From Leucobacter sp. 7(1) (lineage in GTDB: Bacteria; Actinomycetota; Actinomycetes; Actinomycetales; Microbacteriaceae), in NCBI RefSeq assembly GCF_900163635.1, contig NZ_FUID01000023.1:27703-91702 (forward strand): 64,000 bases of DNA. The letters are read 5' to 3'. Position 1 is the first letter of the stretch. Every line of letters starts with the position of its first letter. The translations under genes were made by a program, and so were the position numbers. This document shows positions 34,248 to 42,752 of this stretch, piece by piece. The notes under the pieces were generated by a model that saw only the letters and a program-made list of their open reading frames with translations, ran no database searches and was not told where the DNA came from.

Positions 34248-34648
34248 GACTGGGCCGAGTCGCCGTCGGCGCGCTTGCCGGGATCGCTCGGGTCAGGACC
34301 GTCCGAGGCGTCGCCGCTCGGCGTCTCCCCCGGGAACGTCTCACTGTCGAGCTCCCGGAGCCGCGCTTCGAGATCTTCCATATGCGTGTCGAGATCCCGC
34401 GCTGACATCCGCGTCCCGCTAAATCGCGGGTCGTCATCCGGGGCGGCAGGCCGCACGGCTGGCGTGTCTCCCTTGCCGATCAGGAACCACAACACACCGC
34501 CGATCACGGGGAGCACCACGACCAAGACCACCCAGACGGGCTTGCTGACGCCGCGCGCACGGGCACCATCCGTCATCGCCGCGTCGACAAGCGCGTACAG
34601 CGTGAACGCCACCGCGACGACGATACCGATAATGATGAATCGCACCAT
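34244..34648 (-). CDS. PLDc_N-type small membrane protein upstream of menD
   Basis: A 134-residue protein with two hydrophobic segments near the N terminus (RFIIIGIVVAVAFTLYALVD and VWVVLVVVLPVIGGVLWFLI), the pattern of the phospholipase D N-terminal (PLDc_N) membrane domain, followed by an acidic soluble tail rich in Asp, Ser and Pro. Function unknown; such genes often accompany men genes in actinobacteria. Start ATG 34648 follows TACGAT by six bases, so it is leaderless; the longer frame to 34681 is not needed. It overlaps menD by four bases. Confidence 0.8.
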   Translation of the reverse strand: MVRFIIIGIVVAVAFTLYALVDAAMTDGARARGVSKPVWVVLVVVLPVIGGVLWFLIGKGDTPAVRPAAPDDDPRFSGTRMSARDLDTHMEDLEARLRELDSETFPGETPSGDASDGPDPSDPGKRADGDSAQS

Positions 34649-34654
34649 GCCTCC

Positions 34655-34660
34655 ATCGTA
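34655..34660 (-). promoter_or_regulatory. -10 box TACGAT of the leaderless membrane protein-menD unit
   Basis: On the minus strand TACGAT is followed after six bases by ATG 34648. Confidence 0.55.
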
Positions 34661-34727
34661 CTCGTCCCGGGTCACGGCCACCTGGGCACCCGAGCCCTCG
34701 CCTCAGACTCAGCGCAGACTGCCCGGG

Positions 34728-34733
34728 TAGACT
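34728..34733 (+). promoter_or_regulatory. -10 box TAGACT of the leaderless DUF4229 gene
   Basis: TAGACT ends seven bases before GTG 34741. Confidence 0.5.
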
Positions 34734-34740
34734 CGGCGGC

Positions 34741-35076
34741 GTGAAAAACCCCCGCACTGTCTGGATTGTGTACACCGCGCTACGTCTGCTGTTCTTCGCA
34801 GTACCCTTCGCGGTGCTCTACCTGCTGGGCATCTGGCCGTGGCTCTCCGCGATCTTCGCGGCGCTCATCGGGTTCTCGCTCTCAATCATCTTCCTGTCGC
34901 GCCCGCGCGATGCGGCGTCCGCGAGTATCTACGAGTGGCGCAACCGCGAGCGGACCCCGGACAGCATCGTCGAAGACGAGGCGGCTGACGCGGCGGAGGC
35001 GGCGGAGACACAATCCGAGGTCGACGCTGAGGCGGCCACGGGTACCGATACCCCAGAGGCACCAGCCTCCCGCTGA
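34741..35076 (+). CDS. DUF4229-type small membrane protein
   Basis: A 111-residue protein with two membrane segments (TALRLLFFAVPFAVLYLLG and AIFAALIGFSLSIIFLS), a short basic cytosolic patch (RPRDAASASIYEWRNRERTP) and an acidic Glu/Ala-rich tail. This fits the actinobacterial DUF4229 family, whose genes are often linked to menaquinone genes. Function unknown. It starts leaderlessly at GTG 34741, divergent from the menD unit, and ends before a long-armed hairpin. Confidence 0.75.
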   Translation: MKNPRTVWIVYTALRLLFFAVPFAVLYLLGIWPWLSAIFAALIGFSLSIIFLSRPRDAASASIYEWRNRERTPDSIVEDEAADAAEAAETQSEVDAEAATGTDTPEAPASR

Positions 35077-35121
35077 GGCCGCTTGGCCTGGGCCGCGCCT
35101 CACAGAAACGACCCGGTACTA

Positions 35122-35192
35122 CACAAGCGACCCGTTACTCGCACGAAATCCCCCGGAATACCGGGGCGTGTGCAAGTAACGGGTCGCTTGTG
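35122..35192. terminator. Long-armed hairpin with an inner stem
   Basis: Arms of 23 bases (35122-35144 and 35170-35192) with one mismatch enclose a smaller CCCCGG/CCGGGG stem (35151-35156 with 35161-35166). It sits between convergent genes. A partial copy of the left arm (CGACCCGGTAC) precedes it. Confidence 0.75.
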
Positions 35193-35219
35193 TGAGCGGC
35201 TCCCTGCCAGGCGCCGCTG

Positions 35220-37037
35220 TTACACCTGCGACGCCTCCCAGCCGTCGTGCAGCGCGGCATAGCGGCCGCCCGCTGCGACGAGCTCCGCGGGGCTGCCGTC
35301 CTCGACAACCCGGCCGCCCTCCATCACGAGCACGCGATCCGCAATCGCGACCGTCGACAGGCGGTGCGCGATGATGATCGCGGTGCGATCGGCGAGCAAC
35401 CGCTGCAGGGCATCCTGCACGAGCCGCTCGCTCGGCAGGTCCAGTGAAGCGGTGGCCTCGTCGAGGATTAGCACGCGTGGATCCGCGAGGAAGGCACGCG
35501 CGAACGAGATCAGCTGACGCTGCCCCGCGGAAACGCGCCCGCCACGCTTATTTACGTCCGTGTCGTAGCCGTCCGGGAGCGCCTCGATAAAGGCGTGCGC
35601 CCCCACGGCCTCGGCCGCGGCACGGATCTCCTCGTTTGTCGCGTCGGGTCGACCGATCGCGATGTTCTCCGCGACGGTCCCGCTGAACAAGTAGGCCTCC
35701 TGGGTGACCATCACGATCGCTCGGCGCAGGTCAGCCGGTGCCAACTCCCGCAGGTCGACGCCGTCAAGCGTGACGCGGCCCTCGCTCGGGTCGTAGAAGC
35801 GAGCCACAAGCTTCGCGAGCGTGGATTTGCCCGCGCCCGTGGTCCCGACAAGCGCGGTCGTCTGCCCGGCGGGGATCTGCAGCGAGGTGTCCGCGAGCAC
35901 GGTACGGCCGCCCGCGTAGCCAAAACTCACGTCCTCGAATGCGAGCTCACCACGCGCCTCGGGCAGACTCGCGGGAGTCTGGGCCTCACGCACTGTCGGC
36001 TCCTCCTCAAGCACACCCGACACCTTTTCAAGCGCCGCCGTCGCGGACTGGTAGGAGTTCAAGAACATCGCCACCTCCTCGATCGGGCCGAAGAAGTTCC
36101 GCACGTACAGCACGGCCGCGAGCAGCACGCCGATCGCGAGACCGCCGTCGGCGACCCGGAGCGCACCCCAGAACAGGACGACCGCGATGGTGACGTTTGC
36201 GAGCAGGATCAGGCCTGGATCGAGCACCCCAAACAGTCGGAATACGCGCAGGTTTGCGCGCCGGTAGTCGTCAGAGGCACTGCCGAAAGCCGCACGGTTG
36301 CGGTCCTCGCGCCGGAACGCCTGCACCGCGCGGATCCCCGTCATCGTCTCAACGAACTGCACGATCAGTTTTGCGCTGACAACGCGCGTGGCCCGGAACC
36401 CCTTCTGGGATTCCACAACAAACCAGCGCATCAGGATCGCCAGCGGAATCCCCATGCAGAGCAGCAGCAGCCCGCTGCGCCAGTCAATGAGGAACAGCAT
36501 GAGCAGCGTGAAGCCACCGAGCAGGATCGCGTCGATCAATTCGTTCAGGCTGCCATCAAGCAACTCCTGGATCGACTCGAGATCACTCGTCTGGCGCGCG
36601 ATGATGCGGCCCGACGTGTACCCCTCGTGGAACTCGAGGCTGAGCCGCTGCGTGTGCCGGAAGATCCGGGTTCGCAGCTCCATCATCACGGCCTGCGTGA
36701 GCCGGGCGATCAGCACGACGTACCATCCCACAAAGCCGGCACCCACGAGGCCCGAGACGAGGAACGCCCCACCGACCCCGACTGCGGGCCACCAATCGCC
36801 GTGGTCGACGGCGCGCGGCAGCGCCACATCGATGCCAAATGCGAGCAGCGTGGGGCCGATCGCGCGCAACGCTGTCGAGATCACGATCACCACAGCGGTG
36901 AGCAGGATCAGTTTCTTGAGCGGAGCCAGGATCGAGCGGAGCAGGCGCAGCGACCGCTTCCGGATCGCGCGACTCTCCTCGCGGGTGTACTCGTCGCGGT
37001 CTTCGCCGCGGGTGCCGCGGACGGTTTCGGGGCTCAT
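35220..37037 (-). CDS. ABC exporter half-transporter with catalytic site glutamate (heterodimer subunit 2)
   Basis: A 605-residue ABC half-exporter: about 330 residues with six membrane segments, then the nucleotide-binding domain. Walker A is GTTGAGKST, Walker B is [13 protein letters not shown] with the catalytic glutamate, and the switch histidine is in IIAHRLST. Its signature, however, is RVSAGQRQ rather than LSGGQ. It starts inside the stop codon of its partner (four-base overlap). The combination of a normal Walker B and an altered signature is the mirror image of the partner subunit, as expected for an asymmetric heterodimeric exporter such as BmrCD or TM287/288. Substrate likely a drug, lipid or peptide. 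Confidence 0.92.
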   Translation of the reverse strand: MSPETVRGTRGEDRDEYTREESRAIRKRSLRLLRSILAPLKKLILLTAVVIVISTALRAIGPTLLAFGIDVALPRAVDHGDWWPAVGVGGAFLVSGLVGAGFVGWYVVLIARLTQAVMMELRTRIFRHTQRLSLEFHEGYTSGRIIARQTSDLESIQELLDGSLNELIDAILLGGFTLLMLFLIDWRSGLLLLCMGIPLAILMRWFVVESQKGFRATRVVSAKLIVQFVETMTGIRAVQAFRREDRNRAAFGSASDDYRRANLRVFRLFGVLDPGLILLANVTIAVVLFWGALRVADGGLAIGVLLAAVLYVRNFFGPIEEVAMFLNSYQSATAALEKVSGVLEEEPTVREAQTPASLPEARGELAFEDVSFGYAGGRTVLADTSLQIPAGQTTALVGTTGAGKSTLAKLVARFYDPSEGRVTLDGVDLRELAPADLRRAIVMVTQEAYLFSGTVAENIAIGRPDATNEEIRAAAEAVGAHAFIEALPDGYDTDVNKRGGRVSAGQRQLISFARAFLADPRVLILDEATASLDLPSERLVQDALQRLLADRTAIIIAHRLSTVAIADRVLVMEGGRVVEDGSPAELVAAGGRYAALHDGWEASQV

Positions 37038-38974
37038 GCGCGGTCCTCCGTCTCGGTGTCTGCGGCAGGCGGTTCCTGGGGCCCGGGCGGAGCCGGATCA
37101 TGGGATTCTTGGGGCGATCCGGCCTGATCACCGCGATCGATTGTGGCGATCAGGTACCGGTAGTGGGCGTTGTCGCGCAGCAGCTCGGCGTGAGTGCCGA
37201 CGGCCTCGATCCGGCCGTCCCAGAGCACCGCGACACGATCCGCCATGGCCACGGTCGAGGGGCGGTGCGCCACGATGAGCGCGGTCGTGTGCGCGAGCAC
37301 CCGACGCAACGCGGCCTCAACAAGCGCCTCGGTGTCGACGTCGAGTGCAGAGAGCGGATCGTCGAGCACGAGCACGTCCGGCGCGGCGGCCACCACTCGC
37401 GCGAGAGCGAGGCGCTGCCGCTGGCCGCCGGAGAGCGACAGTCCTTCCTCCCCGACCTCGGTATCGACGCCGTCCGGGAGGTCGTACGCGAAGCCGGCTT
37501 GGGCCACGTCGAGCGCTTCGGCGAGCACGGCGTCCGCTTCCGGGCTGTGCGGGTCGAGATCGTCGCGGCCCAGCAGCACGTTGTCGCGCACCGAGGCTGA
37601 AAACAGGATCGGGTCTTCAAACGCGACGCCGATCCGGCGACGCAGCTCGTCGAGCCTGAGCTCCCGTACGTCGATGCCGTCGAGCTCTACGGATCCGCCG
37701 CTGACATCGAACAGGCGCGTCGGCAGCGTGGTCAGCGTGGTTTTGCCGCTCCCGGTCGCGCCCACGAGCGCCATGGTCTCGCCCGGGCGCAGCGTGAGGG
37801 TGATGCCCGCAAGCAGGTCAGGGCTGTCCGAGGTGGTGTCCGGGTAGCGGAAACGCACGCCACGGAAGGCGAGTTCACCGCGCGGCTCGGTGATCGTGCG
37901 CGGCTCCGCGGGATCGGTGATCGTGACGGGGGCGTCAAGCACCTCGAAGACGCGATCGGTCGCGGTACGGGTATCGATGAGCAGCGAGTACAGGTACCCG
38001 AGAGAGGCCATCGGCCACTGCAAGGCCGCCGCCATCGCGAAGAACGCGAACAGCTCCCCCACTGTCAGGCTGCCAGTTGCGGCCAGCCACACGCCAGTGA
38101 GGAAACACGCGCCCAGCGCCAACACGGGCACAAGCTCATGCCAATACCAGAGCTGCCCCACGGCGCGAGCCTTGCGCATCTCGGTGTCGCGCAGTGTCTC
38201 CGCGCGACGTGTGAACAGGGAGAGCGCGTGCCCGCCCCGGCCAAACGCCTTCAGTACACGGATCCCGTGCACGCTTTCCTCCACGGAGGTCGCGAGGTCT
38301 CCGGCCTGATCCTGACTGCTGCGCGAGAGCACACCGTAGCTCTGCTCGAAGCGGTAGCCGAGAATCCAGAGCGGCAGCGAACACACGACAAACACCGTGC
38401 CGAGGGCCCAGTGCCACCGGAACAGGAGTGCCGAACCGATCACAATTGTCAGCACGTTGATGAGGAGCAGAATCAGCCCGAACGCGAGCCAGCGCCGGAT
38501 CGCCCCGATGTCCTGCATCATGCGGCTGAGGAGCTGCCCCGACTGCCACCGGTCGTGGAAGGCGACGGGCAGCCGCTGCAGCCGCTCGTAGAAGGCCTGG
38601 CGCACCGAGTACTCGATGCCCGCGGCGGGAGTCAGCACAAACCGCCGGCGCAAGAACACCATCAGCGCCTCAGCGACGCCCAGCGCGAGCACCGCGAGGG
38701 TGCCCCACAGAATCTGAGTGCGATCCCCCGTCGTGATCGGGCCGTCAACGGCCCACTGCAGCACGAGCGGGATCATCAGGCTCGCGACGGCGGCACCCAG
38801 GCCCACGAGCGCGCCGCCAATGAGACGCGGCAGCGCGGGTTTCGCGAATGGGTACAGCCGCGCGAGGGCGCGCGGGGTTGAGAGGCGCGGCGTCGCGGGC
38901 GCGGCACCGGGCGTTGCAGAGTTGATGGCGTCGCGGTCGGGGGACGCCGATGAAGCAGCAGATGAAGCAGTCAT
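37034..38974 (-). CDS. ABC exporter half-transporter with degenerate catalytic site (heterodimer subunit 1)
   Basis: A 646-residue ABC half-exporter: a soluble N terminus, six membrane segments, then the ATPase with Walker [10 protein letters not shown], signature [14 protein letters not shown], Walker [13 protein letters not shown] and switch histidine VAHRPST. The residue after the Walker B aspartate is Asp instead of the catalytic Glu, so its own site should hydrolyse ATP poorly; the canonical LSGGQ serves the partner's active site. Start ATG 38974 follows AGGA by three bases. A 21-codon leader ORF ends 90 bases upstream. The gene pair is divergent from a two-component system that may control it. 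Confidence 0.92.
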   Translation of the reverse strand: MTASSAASSASPDRDAINSATPGAAPATPRLSTPRALARLYPFAKPALPRLIGGALVGLGAAVASLMIPLVLQWAVDGPITTGDRTQILWGTLAVLALGVAEALMVFLRRRFVLTPAAGIEYSVRQAFYERLQRLPVAFHDRWQSGQLLSRMMQDIGAIRRWLAFGLILLLINVLTIVIGSALLFRWHWALGTVFVVCSLPLWILGYRFEQSYGVLSRSSQDQAGDLATSVEESVHGIRVLKAFGRGGHALSLFTRRAETLRDTEMRKARAVGQLWYWHELVPVLALGACFLTGVWLAATGSLTVGELFAFFAMAAALQWPMASLGYLYSLLIDTRTATDRVFEVLDAPVTITDPAEPRTITEPRGELAFRGVRFRYPDTTSDSPDLLAGITLTLRPGETMALVGATGSGKTTLTTLPTRLFDVSGGSVELDGIDVRELRLDELRRRIGVAFEDPILFSASVRDNVLLGRDDLDPHSPEADAVLAEALDVAQAGFAYDLPDGVDTEVGEEGLSLSGGQRQRLALARVVAAAPDVLVLDDPLSALDVDTEALVEAALRRVLAHTTALIVAHRPSTVAMADRVAVLWDGRIEAVGTHAELLRDNAHYRYLIATIDRGDQAGSPQESHDPAPPGPQEPPAADTETEDRA

Positions 38975-39032
38975 GATTCCTGATCGGAACAGCGCACTCA
39001 GAGAGGTGCGGAAGAGCTGATAACGAGAAGGG

Positions 39033-39057
39033 GCGGCGGGCCACAATGGCGGGCCGC
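39033..39057 (-). promoter_or_regulatory. Hairpin between leader ORF and ABC exporter genes
   Basis: GCGGC-CC-GCC, loop ATTGT, GGC-CC-GCCGC on the minus strand: eight base pairs with a symmetrical CC/CC bulge. It starts eight bases after the leader stop codon. It could act as an attenuator, though no T-run follows. Confidence 0.4.
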
Positions 39058-39064
39058 GAGAAAC

Positions 39065-39130
39065 CTAATGTCCGGTCAGCGAGATGCCCGGACGCGGCAG
39101 ATCGAATGCGATGCGGTTAATCTTTTGCAT
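39065..39130 (-). CDS. 21-residue leader ORF ahead of the ABC exporter genes
   Basis: ATG 39130 is preceded by AAAGGAG at a six-base spacing, one of the best ribosome sites in the window, and opens 21 codons ending in TAG at 39065. The peptide begins MQKINRIAF and ends LPRPGISLTGH; it has no signal peptide. A stem-loop GTCCGG/CCGGAC (39070-39075 with 39088-39093) lies in its last codons, and another hairpin follows. The downstream genes encode an asymmetric ABC exporter. In Bacillus subtilis the BmrB leader peptide controls the similar BmrCD exporter by ribosome-dependent attenuation, so a regulatory leader is the best reading. A small functional or exported peptide is the alternative. Confidence 0.6.
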   Translation of the reverse strand: MQKINRIAFDLPRPGISLTGH

Positions 39131-39227
39131 GACCTGCTCCTTTCCGGGTTGATGAACTACCGTGAACCACCCTATCCGGCTCGTTGAACCGAGCGCAAGC
39201 ACGAGTTTTTCCGGCGGGTGCGGGCGG

Positions 39228-39233
39228 TACCCT
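39228..39233 (+). promoter_or_regulatory. -10 box TACCCT of the leaderless histidine kinase gene
   Basis: TACCCT ends six bases before ATG 39240. Confidence 0.55.
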
Positions 39234-39239
39234 TGCCGC

Positions 39240-40478
39240 ATGACCCGATCCCGCCGCGCCGCCATCTGGACCTGGAGTGTGTTCGGCGGTGTTGCGGTCA
39301 CGCTTCTCGCCGTGGCTGCGTCGCTCGGCGCGACCGTGTACCAGCAGCAGGTCGGCGCGGCTCTGGCACTCGCCCTGTTGCAGTCGATTGCGGTGCTGCT
39401 CGTCGCGTGGCTCCCCCGCTGGGCGATCCTGCTCGTGATCGTGGCTGCAGTCTCGAGCATGTCCGTGGGCCATGCCACCCCGGATGCCCCCTGGCCAGTT
39501 CCCGTCGCGACCCTGCTCGCGCTCCTGGTGGTGTTCGGGTTTTCCGCTGTGCGGGGGCGCTGGATCCTTGCGAGCGTCGGTGCCGCGATTGTGGGGCTCA
39601 CCGCGGTCGGGCTCACGGTCGGGATGAGCGGGGAGATCCCGCCGGGGCCCGTGATCTCGAACCTCATCGTCACGGTGGTGCTCAGCGGGATTGCCATCGG
39701 GGTGGGGTCCCTGATTCGCTCCATCCGCACCGCGCGCGGGGCGCTCGCCGAGGCGCGAGAACTGACTGAGCTCGAACTCGCGAAGCGCCAGATCGCTGAG
39801 GAACGCACCCGGATCGCGCGCGAGATGCACGACGTCGTCGCTCACGGAATGTCCGTGATCCAAGTGCAGGCGGCGAGCGCTCGGTACCGCTACTCGGATC
39901 TGAGCCCGGAGGTTGCAGATGAGTTCGACGAGCTCGCCGCCACCGCCCGCGTCGCCCTGGGCGAGATGCGGGCGCTGCTTGGCGTACTGCGCGCCGACGA
40001 CGACGCCGAGCACGCGCCGCAGCCGAGCCTCGTCGAGCTGCCTGAGCTTGCAACCCGATCCCGCGCCGAGCTCGATGATCAGCTCCCCGTTGCGCTCCGC
40101 ACGCGCATGGATCCGATCTGCCAGCTCGCGGTATACCGCGTGGTGCAGGAGTCGCTCGGAAACGCGGCCCGCCACGCACCCGGGGCGGCCACGAGTGTCA
40201 CGCTCACCGGCATCGCCGAATCCGGCTCCGGCCCCGCGGTGGCGCGGGTCACCGTGCGCAACGCGGCCCCGCCTGAACGTGTCTTCGAGTCCACTCCCGC
40301 TGCGGATTCGAGTGGCCACGGCATCCGCGGGATGCGCGAGCGGGTGAACGCGTTGGGTGGTTCTCTCGCCGCCGCCCCCACCCCGGACGGTGGCTTCCAA
40401 GTGATCGCGATCGTCCCGATCTCCCCCGAGACCGCCGGCCTTGGGCTCATCCACGCTCCGAAGGAGTTCCCCGCATGA
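39240..40478 (+). CDS. Sensor histidine kinase, HisKA_3 (NarL-pair) type
   Basis: A 412-residue membrane sensor kinase. Roughly residues 10-165 hold about six hydrophobic segments without an extracytoplasmic domain; a coiled linker (AEARELTELELAKRQIAEER) leads to the HisKA_3 dimerisation domain with the phospho-acceptor His197 in IAREMHDVVAHGMS, and an ATPase domain with NAARHA and GHGIRGMRERVNAL. Such kinases with intramembrane sensing often detect envelope-active drugs. ATG 39240 is supported by the leaderless promoter. It is coupled to the regulator gene (ATGA overlap) and divergent from the leader ORF and ABC exporter, which are a plausible target. Confidence 0.92.
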   Translation: MTRSRRAAIWTWSVFGGVAVTLLAVAASLGATVYQQQVGAALALALLQSIAVLLVAWLPRWAILLVIVAAVSSMSVGHATPDAPWPVPVATLLALLVVFGFSAVRGRWILASVGAAIVGLTAVGLTVGMSGEIPPGPVISNLIVTVVLSGIAIGVGSLIRSIRTARGALAEARELTELELAKRQIAEERTRIAREMHDVVAHGMSVIQVQAASARYRYSDLSPEVADEFDELAATARVALGEMRALLGVLRADDDAEHAPQPSLVELPELATRSRAELDDQLPVALRTRMDPICQLAVYRVVQESLGNAARHAPGAATSVTLTGIAESGSGPAVARVTVRNAAPPERVFESTPAADSSGHGIRGMRERVNALGGSLAAAPTPDGGFQVIAIVPISPETAGLGLIHAPKEFPA

Positions 40479-41146
40479 CCGTCTCCGTGCTCATCGTCGA
40501 CGACCAGGCCATGGTGCGCGCCGGCTTCGCTGCGATCCTGGACGCGCAGCCCGACCTCACCGTCGTGGGGCAGGCCGCTGACGGCGCGGAAGGGGTGGCG
40601 CTGTCCCAGCGGCTACGACCCGACGTGGTACTGATGGACGTCCGGATGCCCGAGCTGAACGGGCTCGAGGCGACCCGGCTGCTCATGTCACCGCCGCCCC
40701 GCGTTGACCATGTGCCCCGCGTGGTGATCCTCACGACCTTCGATCTCGACGAGTACGTACATGACGCATTGGCGGCGGGTGCCAGTGGGTTCCTGCTGAA
40801 GGACGCGGCACCCGCGGAGCTGATCAACGCGGTGCGAGTGGTGGCTGCCGGCGACGCACTGCTGGCCCCAAGCGTCACGAAGCGCTTGCTGCAGCGCTTC
40901 GCGGAACAGCGGCCCACAAACGACGAACACGCACTCCGGCTCGCAGATCTGACCGACCGGGAGCGCGAGATTCTGGTGCTGATCGGGCAGGGCTTCGCGA
41001 ATCCCGAGATCGCGAGCGAGCTCTTCATTGCCGAGCAGACCGTGAAGTCGCACATCACCCGCATCTTCACAAAGCTGCACCTGCGCGACCGCGTGCAGGC
41101 CGTCATCCTCGCATACGACGCGGGCCTTGTGACGCCGGATCGCTAG
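40475..41146 (+). CDS. Response regulator, NarL/LuxR type
   Basis: A 223-residue two-component regulator. The receiver domain carries the acidic pocket VDDQ, phospho-acceptor Asp55 in VLMDVRMPELNG, and the lysine in GFLLKDA; the C-terminal LuxR helix-turn-helix is LTDREREILVLIGQGFANPE with QTVKSHITRIFTKLHL. It overlaps the kinase gene by four bases and is its partner. The divergent ABC exporter is the likeliest regulated target. The transcript ends in the long-armed hairpin at 41191. Confidence 0.93.
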   Translation: MTVSVLIVDDQAMVRAGFAAILDAQPDLTVVGQAADGAEGVALSQRLRPDVVLMDVRMPELNGLEATRLLMSPPPRVDHVPRVVILTTFDLDEYVHDALAAGASGFLLKDAAPAELINAVRVVAAGDALLAPSVTKRLLQRFAEQRPTNDEHALRLADLTDREREILVLIGQGFANPEIASELFIAEQTVKSHITRIFTKLHLRDRVQAVILAYDAGLVTPDR

Positions 41147-41190
41147 TGCGCGAGGCCTCCCTGCCTCGGGCTGCCTCGGCGCTCCTCCCA

Positions 41191-41252
41191 CATCGATGGG
41201 TGAGTTGTGGCTGCTTCGCGGGACCGAAGCACCCACAACTCACCCATCAATG
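41191..41252. terminator. Long-armed hairpin with TCGATGGGTGAGTT arm end
   Basis: Arms of 28 bases (41191-41218 and 41225-41252) with two mismatches and a six-base loop. The outer arm shares 14 identical bases (41193-41206) with the hairpin at 31896. It separates the two-component genes from the acyltransferase gene. The rest of the 229-base gap holds no gene that I see. Confidence 0.8.
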
Positions 41253-41375
41253 CCCCTGAGCTCATGGCGCGGGCCGGGTAGCACCTGGGTAGGGGGCAAG
41301 TGAGGACCGGGGAGGGACGCGCGGCGCGCATTCGTCACGGGAAGGTACTTCCATCACCCTGGAAGGACGCCCCCC

Positions 41376-42752
41376 ATGACGCTCGTTGCCCCCGCGCACA
41401 CTCCGCTGCCGGATCCCCTCAAGTCTCGGTCGCACCGCGATCCCGCTGTTGACCTCGTGCGGGCAGCGTGCCTGATCGCGGTCGTGACGGTACACGCGCT
41501 CATGGTCGGCGTGAGCCTGGCGAGCGGCGACACGGGCGGGGGCGTCGTGATTGAAAACGCGCTCGAGTCCTGGGGCGGCTTCACCGTGTTCTCTTGGGTC
41601 GCCCAGATGATGCCGCTGTTCTTCGTGCTCGGTGGCTTCGCTTCAGCAACGCACCTGCGCCGGCTGCGGGGGCGCGGCGTGAGCGCGGGCGAGTACGTGG
41701 CGCTTCGCCTGCGGCGGCTGCTGCCGGTGCCGCTGGCAGCAGCCGGTGCCGTGGTGCTCGGCCTGAGCGCGCTCACCGTGCTCGTGTTGGACGCGGAGCT
41801 CGTCGCGGAGGCGGGGTGGCGGATCAGCCAGCCGTTGTGGTTCCTCGGCGTCTACGTGCTCTGTAGCTCTCTCGTCCCCGCCGCACTCCGACTGCACGAG
41901 CGCGCTCCCGGGCGGACGCTTGCAGTGCTCGGGGCGGTCGTGCTCTGCGTCGATGTGCTCCGCGGGGTGAGCGGCGTGGACGCCGTGGGGTTCGCGAATC
42001 TGCTGTTTGTGTGGCTCTTTGTGCAGCAGCTCGGGTTCTGGCTTGCCGACGGGAGCGTACCCAGCCTCCGCGCAGCGGGATGGGCTGTGGCGGGTATCGC
42101 TACGCTGATGGTGCTCGGGGCAAGCCCCGCGAACCTTTTCGAAGCGTTGAACCCGCCCACCGCGGCGCTCGCGCTACTCGGGGTGGTGCAGCTCGCACTT
42201 TTCGCCGCGGCGCGGGACCGGCTGCGGGTGTGGGCGTCGCTCCCCGGGGTGCAACGCATATCGAACGCGATCAACGGGGCCGCGATGACGATCTACTCGT
42301 GGCACATGCCCGTCGTGATTGCGGTCGCGGGACTGCTGCTCGCGACGGGCACGCTCACGGGTTCCGCGACGCTCGTGCCGGTCCCCCTCACCCCCGAGTG
42401 GTGGCTGAGCCGGCCGCTCTGGCTTATTGTGGCCGGAGGGGCGGTTGCTGCGGTGGTCGCGGCAACCGCACGGATTGAGCGCCGCCCGGACCCGCACACG
42501 AGCGTCGTGACAGCCACCGGCATCCCCGCGCCTCTGGGGGCCACGCGTATCCTCGCCGCCGTGCTGACGGGTGCCGGCGGCGTGCTCGTGATCCTCGCCG
42601 CCACCGGGGCGCTCTGGGCTTGGGTGTGCGGACTGCTCCTCATGGGCCTGGCGATCCGCCTCGCGACGCCGGGACGTGTCGTGCCGCCGTTTACCCGCGC
42701 AAACCCCGCTCCAGCGCTGCGAGCGCGCGTTCGACATCCTCACTCGAGGTGA
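41376..42752 (+). CDS. Membrane acyltransferase (acyltransferase_3 family)
   Basis: A 458-residue integral membrane protein of the acyltransferase 3 (OafA-like) family, with about ten to eleven hydrophobic segments. The N-terminal motif DLVRAACLIAVVTVHALM carries the histidine-containing first segment, and QMMPLFFVLGGFASATHLRR is the second family block. It would transfer an acyl group to a surface sugar, lipid or peptide at the membrane. GGAAGGA precedes the ATG. The last 62 bases overlap, tail to tail, with the class V aminotransferase-fold gene on the other strand. Confidence 0.85.
   Translation: MTLVAPAHTPLPDPLKSRSHRDPAVDLVRAACLIAVVTVHALMVGVSLASGDTGGGVVIENALESWGGFTVFSWVAQMMPLFFVLGGFASATHLRRLRGRGVSAGEYVALRLRRLLPVPLAAAGAVVLGLSALTVLVLDAELVAEAGWRISQPLWFLGVYVLCSSLVPAALRLHERAPGRTLAVLGAVVLCVDVLRGVSGVDAVGFANLLFVWLFVQQLGFWLADGSVPSLRAAGWAVAGIATLMVLGASPANLFEALNPPTAALALLGVVQLALFAAARDRLRVWASLPGVQRISNAINGAAMTIYSWHMPVVIAVAGLLLATGTLTGSATLVPVPLTPEWWLSRPLWLIVAGGAVAAVVAATARIERRPDPHTSVVTATGIPAPLGATRILAAVLTGAGGVLVILAATGALWAWVCGLLLMGLAIRLATPGRVVPPFTRANPAPALRARVRHPHSR

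Noticed and set aside
32538..34730. A 730-codon open frame on the plus strand opposite menD
   Set aside because: It is antisense to a fully conserved enzyme, its translation is rich in Arg, His and Cys without known motifs, and long antisense frames are expected at this GC content.
35595..37278. Open frames of over 300-500 codons opposite the ABC exporter gene
   Set aside because: Same reason: low-complexity, charged translations over a well-conserved gene.
39065..40454. Long minus-strand frames opposite the histidine kinase gene
   Set aside because: Shadows of the kinase gene. Only the last 21 codons of one of them, with their own ribosome site, are kept as the leader ORF.
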